Assembly (NCBI RefSeq): GCF_005048225.1
Contig: NZ_SUNI01000011.1
Location: forward strand, 62,001 to 126,000
Direction: 5' to 3'
DNA from: Paracoccus gahaiensis
GTDB taxonomy: Bacteria; Pseudomonadota; Alphaproteobacteria; Rhodobacterales; Rhodobacteraceae
DNA: 64,000 nucleotides
Part shown: one piece after another, positions 36,710-43,933 of the stretch
How positions within the stretch are numbered: position 1 is the stretch's first letter
Layout: each line of letters opens with the position of its first letter
The notes under the pieces: generated by a model
The model's database searches: none
What the model was told of the DNA's origin: nothing
Seen by the model: only the letters and a program-made list of their open reading frames with translations
Made by a program: the position numbers and the translations under genes

Positions 36710-38293
36710 ATGAAGAAGGTGATGACACACCTCGGGCTTGCGCTGCTGTCGACGACGATGATCGCCGGGGCGACCTCGGCCGAGACGATCCGTTGGGCGC
36801 GCGGCTCGGATGCGCTGACGCTGGACCCGCATTCGCAGAACCAGGGCGTGACCCACAATTTCGCGCACCACATCTACGAGACGCTGGTCGACCGCGATGT
36901 CGAGGGGACGCTGCAGCCGCGGCTGGCGACCGAATGGTCGCTGAAGGAGGACGATCCGACGGTTTGGGTCTTCAAGCTGCGCGAGGGCGTGACCTTCCAC
37001 GATGGCGCCGAATTCACCGCCGAGGATGTCGTCTTCTCGCTGGACCGCGCCCGGTCCGAGGCCTCGAACATGCGTCAGCTGCATGTCGAGGTGACCGAGG
37101 TCCGCGCCGTCGACGACTATACCGTCGAGGTCCAGACGACCGGCCCCTCGCCGCTCTATCCCGACAACCTCACGAACACCTTCATCATGGACAAGGACTG
37201 GTCCGAGGCCAATGACGTGGTCGAGGTGCAGGATTACGCCGCAGGCGCCGACAACTATGCCGTCCGCAACACCAACGGCACCGGCCCCTATATCCTGCAA
37301 TCGCGCGAGGTCGATGTCCGCTCGGTCATGACGCTGAACGAGAACCACTGGGCCGAGGACACGCCGGCCGTGACCGAGATCATCTATCTGCCCATCGCCG
37401 ACAACGCGACGCGGATCGCCGCGCTTCTGTCGGGCGAGGTCGATCTGGTGCAGGACGTGCCCGTGCAGGACATCGACCGGCTGCAGGGCACCGGTGGGGT
37501 CAAGATCGAGACCGGACCGGAAAACCGCGTCATCTATTTCGGCTATCGCTTCGGCGAGGAGCCGCTGGCCTCGTCCAATGTCACCGATGCGAACCCGTTC
37601 AACGATCCCCGCGTGCGCGAGGCGATGGAGCTGGCCGTTGACCGCGATGCCATCGCGCAGGTCGTGATGCGCGGTCAGGCGATCCCCACGGGTGTCGCGA
37701 ACCCGCCCTTCGTCGCCGGCTGGACCGAGGAGCTGGACGCCTATCCGGCGGTCGATCTGGACCGCGCGCAGAAATTGATGGCCGAGGCCGGATACGAGGA
37801 CGGCTTCACGGTGACGCTGGACACGCCCAACAACCGGTATGTCAATGACGAGGCGATCAGCCAGGCGGTCGTCGCCATGCTGGGCCGCATCGGCATCAAC
37901 GTGACGCTGGCCTCGCGTCCGGTGGCCCAGCATTCGCCGCTGGTCACCAACAACCAGACGGATTTCTACCTGCTGGGCTGGGGCGTGCCGACCTTTGATT
38001 CGGCCTATGTGTTCAACGATCTGGTCCACACCAAGGAAGGCAGCTACGGCGCCTATAACGGCGGCCTCTTCTCGGACCCCGAGCTGGACGCCAAGATCCA
38101 GTCGCTTGGCACCGAGATCGACATGGAGGCGCGCGATGCCACCGTGGCCGAGATCTGGGAGACGGTGAAATCCGAACGCGTGCTGCTGCCGATCCACAAT
38201 CAGGTGCTGGCCTATGCGATGCGCGACGACATCACCCTGCCGGTTCATCCCGAAAACCAGCCGCTGCTGACCGGGCTGACCTTCGCCGAGTGA
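36710..38293 (+). CDS. dipeptide/oligopeptide ABC substrate-binding protein (SBP family 5)
   Basis: 527 residues from ATG 36710 after GGGAGA. Signal peptide ending 'GATSA'. SBP_bac_5 pattern: 'TLQPRLATEWSLKEDD' and 'VWVFKLREGVTFHDGAEFTA', then 'EDVVFSLDRA', and 'NPFNDPRVREAMELAVDRDA'. Cluster with two permeases and two ATPases gives a complete importer. The substrate could be peptides, glutathione or another solute, since this family is broad. No peptidase gene is adjacent. Confidence 0.92.
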   Translation: MKKVMTHLGLALLSTTMIAGATSAETIRWARGSDALTLDPHSQNQGVTHNFAHHIYETLVDRDVEGTLQPRLATEWSLKEDDPTVWVFKLREGVTFHDGAEFTAEDVVFSLDRARSEASNMRQLHVEVTEVRAVDDYTVEVQTTGPSPLYPDNLTNTFIMDKDWSEANDVVEVQDYAAGADNYAVRNTNGTGPYILQSREVDVRSVMTLNENHWAEDTPAVTEIIYLPIADNATRIAALLSGEVDLVQDVPVQDIDRLQGTGGVKIETGPENRVIYFGYRFGEEPLASSNVTDANPFNDPRVREAMELAVDRDAIAQVVMRGQAIPTGVANPPFVAGWTEELDAYPAVDLDRAQKLMAEAGYEDGFTVTLDTPNNRYVNDEAISQAVVAMLGRIGINVTLASRPVAQHSPLVTNNQTDFYLLGWGVPTFDSAYVFNDLVHTKEGSYGAYNGGLFSDPELDAKIQSLGTEIDMEARDATVAEIWETVKSERVLLPIHNQVLAYAMRDDITLPVHPENQPLLTGLTFAE

Positions 38294-38310
38294 CGTGACA
38301 CCGTGACAGG

Positions 38311-38345
38311 CCGCCGCGTCCGGGGTCGCCCCGGCGCGGCGGTTT
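38311..38345 (+). terminator. intercistronic hairpin after the binding-protein gene
   Basis: Stem ccgccgcg / cgcggcgg with an inner cgggg / ccccg stem and TCG loop, followed by TTT. It sits between the binding-protein and permease genes, where such hairpins usually reduce or stabilise expression so that the binding protein is made in excess. Confidence 0.6.
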
Positions 38346-38370
38346 CCCATTCGAAAGGAAGAAGCGCCCC

Positions 38371-39354
38371 ATGCTGGCCTTCATCATCCGCAGGCTGGCC
38401 CAATCGGTGCTGGTCATGCTGTTCGTCGCGCTGATCGCGTTCGTCGTCTTCCGCTATGTCGGCGATCCCATCGCCAGCATGGTCGGCGTCGAGACCCGGC
38501 TGGCCGATCAGGAGATCATGCGCGACAGGCTGGGGCTGAACGACCCGGTCGTCCTGCAATTCCTGCGCTTCATCGGCAATGCGCTGCAGGGCGAGTTCGG
38601 CATCTCGTACCGCCTCCAGCAGCCGGTGACCGAGCTGATCCTGTCCCGCCTGCCCGCGACCCTGGAACTGGCCTTCGCCTCGGCCACCATCGCGCTGGTC
38701 TTCGGGCTGATGCTGGGCGTCTTCACCGCCCTGAAGCCGCGCGGCTTCGCCACGGGCCTCATCATGGCCATTTCGCTGATCGGCGTCTCGCTGCCCACCT
38801 TCCTGATCGGGATCGGACTGATCTACATCTTCGCGGTGGAACTGGGCTGGTTCCCCTCCTTCGGGCGCGGCGACACCGTCGATCTGGGCGGCTGGCGCAC
38901 CGGGCTTCTGACCGAAAGCGGGCTGCGATCCTTGGTCCTGCCGGCGATCACCCTGTCGCTGTTCCAGCTGACGCTGATCATGCGTCTGGTCCGCGCCGAG
39001 ATGCTGGAGGTCCTGCGCACCGAATACATCCGCTTTGCCCGCGCGCGCGGGCTGTCGCAGCGGGCGGTCCATTTCGGCCATGCGCTGAAGAACACGCTGG
39101 TGCCGGTCCTGACCATCACCGGGCTTCAGCTGGGTTCGGTCATCGCCTTTGCCATCGTGACCGAGACGGTCTTTCAATGGCCGGGCGTCGGATCGCTGTT
39201 CATCGTCTCGGTGCAGGTGGTCGATGTGCCGGTGATGGCCGCGTATCTGATGTTCATCGCGCTGGTCTTCGTGCTGATCAACCTGATCGTCGACATTCTT
39301 TACTACGTCGTGGACCCGCGCCTGCGCGTCGATGGCGGCGGAGGCGGAAAGTAA
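38371..39354 (+). CDS. dipeptide/oligopeptide ABC permease (DppB type)
   Basis: 327 residues. N-terminal segment 'MLAFIIRRLAQSVLVMLFVA', six membrane segments, and the permease EAA loop 'YIRFARARGLSQRAVHFGHA'. 'GDPIASMVG' and 'TETVFQWPGVGSLF' are normal for DppB. The gene has AAGGAAG upstream and is separated by three bases from the DppC-type gene. Confidence 0.93.
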   Translation: MLAFIIRRLAQSVLVMLFVALIAFVVFRYVGDPIASMVGVETRLADQEIMRDRLGLNDPVVLQFLRFIGNALQGEFGISYRLQQPVTELILSRLPATLELAFASATIALVFGLMLGVFTALKPRGFATGLIMAISLIGVSLPTFLIGIGLIYIFAVELGWFPSFGRGDTVDLGGWRTGLLTESGLRSLVLPAITLSLFQLTLIMRLVRAEMLEVLRTEYIRFARARGLSQRAVHFGHALKNTLVPVLTITGLQLGSVIAFAIVTETVFQWPGVGSLFIVSVQVVDVPVMAAYLMFIALVFVLINLIVDILYYVVDPRLRVDGGGGGK

Positions 39355-39357
39355 CCC

Positions 39358-40323
39358 ATGAAAAACCCCACCCAAGGCAATGCGGCCCCCATCGTGCCGC
39401 CCAGGCCCCAAGGCAGGCTCAAGGCCGCGCTGGACAGCGACATCTTCTATTCCTGGCGCCGCTCTCCGGTCACGATCATCGCGACGGTGGTCGCTCTGGC
39501 GCTGATCCTGATGGCGGTGCTGGCCCCCTGGATCGCGCCCTACGACCCGTTCGACCCGTCCAGCCTGAACCTGATGGACGGCTTCACCCCGCCGATGACC
39601 GAGAACCAGTTCACCGGCTCGACCTATCTTCTGGGCACCGACAACCAGGGCCGCGACATGCTGTCCAGCATCATGTATGGCAGCCGCATCTCGCTGTTCG
39701 TGGGCGCCATGGCCACGGCCTTCGCGATCACGCTTGGCGTCTCGCTCGGGCTGGTTGCGGGCTATAATGGCGGGATGATCGACGGCGTCATCATGCGCAT
39801 CGCCGACATCCAGCTGTCGTTTCCGGGCATCCTGATCGCGCTCTTGATCTTTGGCATCGCGCGCGGCGTCATCCCGGCCAACCAGCAGGAAAGCATGGCG
39901 ATCTGGGTGCTGATCATCGCCATCGGCCTGTCGAACTGGGCGCAGTTCGCACGCACGGTGCGCGGCGCCACGATGGTCGAGCGGCAAAAGGATTACGTCT
40001 CGGCGGCGCAGATCATGGGGGTGCATCCCTTCCTGATCCTGCTGCGCCACGTCCTGCCGAACGTGCTGGGACCGGTGCTGGTGATCGGCACGATCGGCCT
40101 GGCGCTGGCGATCATCGAAGAGGCGACGCTGTCCTTCCTGGGCGTGGGCGTGCCGCCGACCCAGCCCTCGCTTGGCACGCTGATCCGGATCGGGCAGCAG
40201 TTCCTGTTCTCGGGCGAATGGTGGATCCTGCTGTTCCCGGCGGTGACGCTGATCCTGCTGGCCCTGTCCGTGAACCTGCTGGGCGACTGGCTGCGCGACG
40301 CCCTGAACCCCAAGCTGCGGTGA
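39358..40323 (+). CDS. dipeptide/oligopeptide ABC permease (DppC type)
   Basis: 321 residues. The extended N-terminus is followed by 'SPVTIIATVVALALILMAVL', the 'LLGTDNQGRDMLSSIMYGSR' motif of DppC proteins, and the EAA loop 'YVSAAQIMGVHPFLILLRH'. Six membrane segments. It forms a heterodimer with the DppB-type subunit. Confidence 0.93.
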   Translation: MKNPTQGNAAPIVPPRPQGRLKAALDSDIFYSWRRSPVTIIATVVALALILMAVLAPWIAPYDPFDPSSLNLMDGFTPPMTENQFTGSTYLLGTDNQGRDMLSSIMYGSRISLFVGAMATAFAITLGVSLGLVAGYNGGMIDGVIMRIADIQLSFPGILIALLIFGIARGVIPANQQESMAIWVLIIAIGLSNWAQFARTVRGATMVERQKDYVSAAQIMGVHPFLILLRHVLPNVLGPVLVIGTIGLALAIIEEATLSFLGVGVPPTQPSLGTLIRIGQQFLFSGEWWILLFPAVTLILLALSVNLLGDWLRDALNPKLR

Positions 40324-40324
40324 G

Positions 40325-41308
40325 ATGATGACACAACCCGTTCTCTCCGTCCGCAACCTGACGGTCGAGTTTCCGACCCGGCACGGCCTCCTGACCGCCG
40401 TGCAGGACATCAGCTTCGACATCATGCCCGGCGAGGTGCTGGGCGTGGTCGGCGAAAGCGGCGCGGGCAAGTCCATGACCGGCGCCGCGATCATCGGCCT
40501 GATCGACCCGCCCGGCCGCATCGCAAAGGGCGAGATCTGGCTGGGCGACAGGCGCATCGACAATCTGCCGCCCGCCGAGATGCGCAAGATCCGCGGGCGC
40601 CGGATCGGCATGATCTTTCAGGACCCGCTGACCTCGCTGAACCCGCTCTATCGCATCTCGCGCCAGCTGATCGAGACGATCCGCACCCACCTGCCGCTGT
40701 CGCAGTCCGAGGCCCGCACGCGCGCCATCAAGCTGCTGGACGATGTGGGCATCCCCGATGCGGCGCGGCGGATCGACGATTATCCACACCAGTTCTCGGG
40801 CGGCATGCGTCAGCGGGTGGTGATCGCGCTGGCGCTTTGCGCGGACCCCGAGGTGGTGATCGCCGACGAGCCGACGACTGCGCTGGACGTGTCGGTTCAG
40901 GCCCAGATCATCGACGTGATGAAAGAGATCTGTGCGCGGCGCGGCGCGGCGATCATGCTGGTGACCCACGACATGGGCGTCATCGCGGAAACCGCCGACC
41001 GCGTGGCGGTGATGTATGCGGGCCGCCTGGCCGAGCTGGGCCCCGTCGCCGCCGTCATCAAGGATGCCCGCCACCCCTATTCGCAGGGGTTGATGGGGGC
41101 GATCCCCAAGCTGGGCGAAAACCTGGACCGTCTGGTGCATATCCCCGGCGCGATGCCGCGCCTGAACGCGATCCCGCAGGGCTGCGCCTTCAATCCGCGC
41201 TGCCCGCAGGTCTTTGAGAAATGCCGCACCCACCGCCCCGCCGCGTCCGAGATCGAGCCCGGACGGCGCGCGGCCTGCTGGCTCTATCCCGAGGTCACCG
41301 AAGCATGA
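40325..41308 (+). CDS. dipeptide/oligopeptide ABC ATPase (DppD type)
   Basis: 327 residues. Walker A 'GESGAGKS', Q-loop 'MIFQDPLTSLNPLY', signature 'FSGGMRQRV', Walker B 'VVIADEPTTALDV', H-loop 'LVTHDMGVI'. The C-terminal 'CAFNPRCPQVFEKC' cysteine motif is the DppD/OppD extension, which in some members holds an iron-sulfur cluster. Two ATGs lie side by side (40325 and 40328). It overlaps the next ATPase gene by 4 bp. Confidence 0.94.
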   Translation: MMTQPVLSVRNLTVEFPTRHGLLTAVQDISFDIMPGEVLGVVGESGAGKSMTGAAIIGLIDPPGRIAKGEIWLGDRRIDNLPPAEMRKIRGRRIGMIFQDPLTSLNPLYRISRQLIETIRTHLPLSQSEARTRAIKLLDDVGIPDAARRIDDYPHQFSGGMRQRVVIALALCADPEVVIADEPTTALDVSVQAQIIDVMKEICARRGAAIMLVTHDMGVIAETADRVAVMYAGRLAELGPVAAVIKDARHPYSQGLMGAIPKLGENLDRLVHIPGAMPRLNAIPQGCAFNPRCPQVFEKCRTHRPAASEIEPGRRAACWLYPEVTEA

Positions 41309-42300
41309 GCGACACCCTCTTGGACGTCCGCCACCTGTCGCGGCGCTTCGACGTCTCGGCCCCCTGGCTGAACCGCAAGCTGGAAGGTCTGGACAAGACC
41401 TATGTGAACGCCGTCAAGGATGTCAGCTTCACCGTCGCCAAGGGCCAGACCTTCGCGCTGGTCGGCGAAAGCGGCTCGGGCAAATCGACCATCGCCCGGC
41501 TGATCGTGGGCCTCTTGGAGCCCACCGAGGGCGAGATCGTCTTCGACGGCACCTCTCTGGCGCGCGGGTTGAAGGGCGCCGAGGCGCGGCGTCTGCGCCG
41601 CCGGTTCCAGATGATCTTTCAGGACCCGCTGGCCAGCCTGAACCCGCGCTGGCGCGTCACCGACATCATCGCCGAGCCTCTGCGCGTGTTCGAGCGGTCC
41701 ATGAACGACCGCGCCCGGCGGCTGCGGGTGGGCGAGCTGCTGACGCTGGTCGGCCTCTCGCCCGAGGATGGGCTGAAGTTCCCGCACCAGTTCTCGGGCG
41801 GGCAGCGCCAGCGCATCGCCATCGCGCGGGCCTTGGCCGCCAATCCCGAGTTCATCGTCTGTGACGAGCCGACCTCGGCGCTGGACGTGTCGGTGCAGGC
41901 GCAGATCCTGAACCTGATGAAGGACCTGCAGGACGAGTTCGGCCTGACCTATGTCTTCATCTCGCACAACCTGCAGGTCGTGCGGCACATGGCGACCGAG
42001 ATCGGCGTCCTCTATCTGGGCCGTCTGGCCGAGGTGGGCGAGGCCGAGGCGCTGTTTGCGACCCCCCAGCACCCCTATACGCGGATGCTGCTGGACGCCG
42101 TGCCCGATATCGAGATGACCGGCCGCCGCCGCAAGCAGGTCGAGGGCGAGATCCCCTCGCCGATCGACCCGCCCCCCGGCTGCCCCTTCCACCCACGTTG
42201 CCCCTTCGCCAATGACCGCTGCCGGACCGAGGTCCCGGGCCTGACCCGCCGCGGCGCCCAGGCCGCCGCCTGCCACGCGGTCGAGGAGGGCCGGATCTAA
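41305..42300 (+). CDS. dipeptide/oligopeptide ABC ATPase (DppF type)
   Basis: 331 residues from ATG 41305. Walker A 'GESGSGKST', 'MIFQDPLASLNPRWRV', signature 'FSGGQRQRI', Walker B 'FIVCDEPTSALDV', H-loop 'FISHNLQVV', and the C-terminal 'CPFHPRCPFANDRC' extension. It completes the five-gene importer and is followed by a terminator-like region. Confidence 0.94.
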   Translation: MSDTLLDVRHLSRRFDVSAPWLNRKLEGLDKTYVNAVKDVSFTVAKGQTFALVGESGSGKSTIARLIVGLLEPTEGEIVFDGTSLARGLKGAEARRLRRRFQMIFQDPLASLNPRWRVTDIIAEPLRVFERSMNDRARRLRVGELLTLVGLSPEDGLKFPHQFSGGQRQRIAIARALAANPEFIVCDEPTSALDVSVQAQILNLMKDLQDEFGLTYVFISHNLQVVRHMATEIGVLYLGRLAEVGEAEALFATPQHPYTRMLLDAVPDIEMTGRRRKQVEGEIPSPIDPPPGCPFHPRCPFANDRCRTEVPGLTRRGAQAAACHAVEEGRI

Positions 42301-42314
42301 GCCAGGAACAGGCA

Positions 42315-42358
42315 CCGGGATATCCCGGCCTTCCCCGCCCGCTGCCTCGGCGGCGGGG
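42315..42358 (+). terminator. palindrome plus terminator-like hairpin
   Basis: A perfect 14-bp palindrome (ccgggatatcccgg, 42315-42328) is followed by ccccgcc (42333-42339) pairing with ggcgggg (42352-42358). They lie 15 bases after the transporter operon. No T-run is present. The palindrome could be a terminator part or a protein-binding site. Confidence 0.45.
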
Positions 42359-42653
42359 TGTGGATGATATCTGGCATTCTGCCGGGGCTTCGGTCGGGCG
42401 ACGGCGGCTGCCGCGACAGGGGCTGGCATGTGGTGTCGTGGATGGCTGCGGCGGCCTTGGCCCTGCGATGAGGCGCAGGGCCCATGATGAAGCTCTGCTG
42501 CGCTCCCGATGCCGCAACCGCCCGCCACACCGCCCTGCCGGACGGCCCTTGGGGGATGTCCGGAAACTGCTCCTCTCGGTTTCGTGAATTCATTAGGTGG
42601 CGGGCCCTGATCGGGTGTATCATTAACCAAGATCCGAACAGTGGTGTTGACCC
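42359..42653 (+). other. gap before the eCIS cluster, possible gene fragment
   Basis: No complete gene is recognised. A short plus-strand frame from ATG 42484 reads 'MMKLCCAPDAATARHTALPD' then 'GPWGMSG', which weakly resembles the start of formylglycine-generating-enzyme-like proteins (CC..., LPGG.F.MG). It loses similarity at once and runs into the next gene in another frame. The promoter of the eCIS operon must lie here or further upstream; no clear -35/-10 pair was identified. Confidence 0.35.
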
Positions 42654-43259
42654 GTGGCCGGTTTCAGTATCCTCAGCGATATCTCGGTCGAATTGCGGCG
42701 CCAGATCTTCGAGGCGCTCGAATCGACCTCCGAGGCGGATTTTGGCCTGGCGGGGACGCTGGACCGGATCACGCTGGCCTCGCCCGGTCAGGATCTGGAT
42801 GCCGCAACGGTCGGCAGCCTTTATCTCTACCATGTCGACATCAATCCGCATCGGCGCAACCAGCTGCCGCTGCCCGACAGGCTTCGCGCCGACAGCTTTC
42901 GCAAGCCGCCGCTTCCGCTGCAGCTGCGCTACCTCTTTACCCCCGTCACCGAGGACGAGTCGATCAACCAGCTGCTGCTGGGCCGGGTCCTGCAGCATTT
43001 CCATGACTTTCCCTGCTTCGACGCCGTGTCGGGGCGTGCGATCGGCGATGCCTTCGGCGGGGGCAGCCCCGAGATGCGGGTCAAGCCAGACCTTCTGAGC
43101 CTCGAGCAGCTGGCACAGATGTGGAACGCCTTCTCGACGCCCTACAGGATCGCGCTCGGCCTGCTGGTCGAGGTCGTCGCGGTCGACAGCGGCCTGCCGC
43201 CCGAACGGCGCCGGCGCGTCGACGAGATGATGACGGCGGTCGGCACGGTGACGACATGA
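42654..43259 (+). CDS. DUF4255 / Pvc16-like tail terminator protein
   Basis: 201 residues from GTG 42654. Typical DUF4255 pattern: an N-terminal helix ('ISVELRRQIFEAL'), 'VGSLYLYHVDINPHRRNQLP', then 'PLPLQLRYLFTPVTEDESI' and 'NQLLLGRVLQHFHDFPCF'. DUF4255 proteins (Afp16/Pvc16) cap the tail end and fix the sheath and tube length in extracellular contractile injection systems. It is the first gene of the cluster and overlaps the next by 4 bp (ATGA). Confidence 0.9.
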   Translation: MAGFSILSDISVELRRQIFEALESTSEADFGLAGTLDRITLASPGQDLDAATVGSLYLYHVDINPHRRNQLPLPDRLRADSFRKPPLPLQLRYLFTPVTEDESINQLLLGRVLQHFHDFPCFDAVSGRAIGDAFGGGSPEMRVKPDLLSLEQLAQMWNAFSTPYRIALGLLVEVVAVDSGLPPERRRRVDEMMTAVGTVTT

Positions 43260-43918
43260 CCCTGGCCTTTGCCTCTCGGCGGCTTGGGCAGCGTCAGGTC
43301 CTGGCGCGCGGCCGCCTGTTCGAGCGTCTGACCGAACGGAGCTTTCCCCGCTTCGACGCGCGGCTGAGCTATACCTTCGGGACGAACCGGGGAACGTTTC
43401 CGACGGTCCTGACGATCCGCCCCGGCGGCTGGTTCGCGCTGCATCTGGACCCGTCGCGCGACATGCCGGATCTGTCGGCGGCGGGGCCCGTGCGCCTGAC
43501 GCTGACGCTGACGCGTCCCGGCGATCCGCCGCTGGACGCCACCCTGGATGTGCCGGGCGCCAATCTGGCCGTGGTCGAGGTGCCCCGTCCGGTCGCCGGG
43601 CAGGCCTTGACGACGCTGCGCGTGGCGGGGGCGCCTTTCTCCTTCGAGGTCGGCGTCGATCCGACGCCGGTCCTTTTGGACGGGCTTGTCCTGCGTGACA
43701 GCGATCAGGCCGCTCCGGCGGCGGGCGTCATCCTGCGCATCGCATTCCTGCCCGACCGGCTGACCGACGCGCAGGGACGCTTCCGCATCCCGGCTTTGCC
43801 CGTAGCTGAGGCCGTCACGCTGTCCTTCGACGAGGGCGGCCGGATCACCGATCACATCCTTCGCCCCCTCTGGGGCGGGGGTGCCATGACCCGCACGTTC
43901 TCGATTCCAAGCCCTTAG
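43256..43918 (+). CDS. eCIS-associated protein with a carboxypeptidase-regulatory-like domain
   Basis: 220 residues. No firm family assignment. The N-terminal part is strand-rich ('RFDARLSYTFGTNRGTFPTV', 'LTLTLTRPGDPP'). The C-terminal part (about 140-220) has the 'PAAGVILRI...LTDAQGRFRIPALP' pattern of CarboxypepD_reg/Ig-like beta-sandwiches. There is no signal peptide. It is coupled to the DUF4255 gene and lies 15 bp before the first sheath gene, so it probably belongs to the particle as an accessory or decorating protein. Confidence 0.6.
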   Translation: MTLAFASRRLGQRQVLARGRLFERLTERSFPRFDARLSYTFGTNRGTFPTVLTIRPGGWFALHLDPSRDMPDLSAAGPVRLTLTLTRPGDPPLDATLDVPGANLAVVEVPRPVAGQALTTLRVAGAPFSFEVGVDPTPVLLDGLVLRDSDQAAPAAGVILRIAFLPDRLTDAQGRFRIPALPVAEAVTLSFDEGGRITDHILRPLWGGGAMTRTFSIPSP

Positions 43919-43933
43919 CACAGGAGCCTTGAA

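Noticed and set aside
34790..38350. An open frame of 1186 codons on the minus strand across the MFS, TetR and peptide-binding genes
   Set aside because: Only the part 34790-35971 codes for a known protein (the MFS transporter). The rest is the antisense of a well-supported solute-binding-protein gene and of the TetR gene in another frame, a common by-product of high GC.
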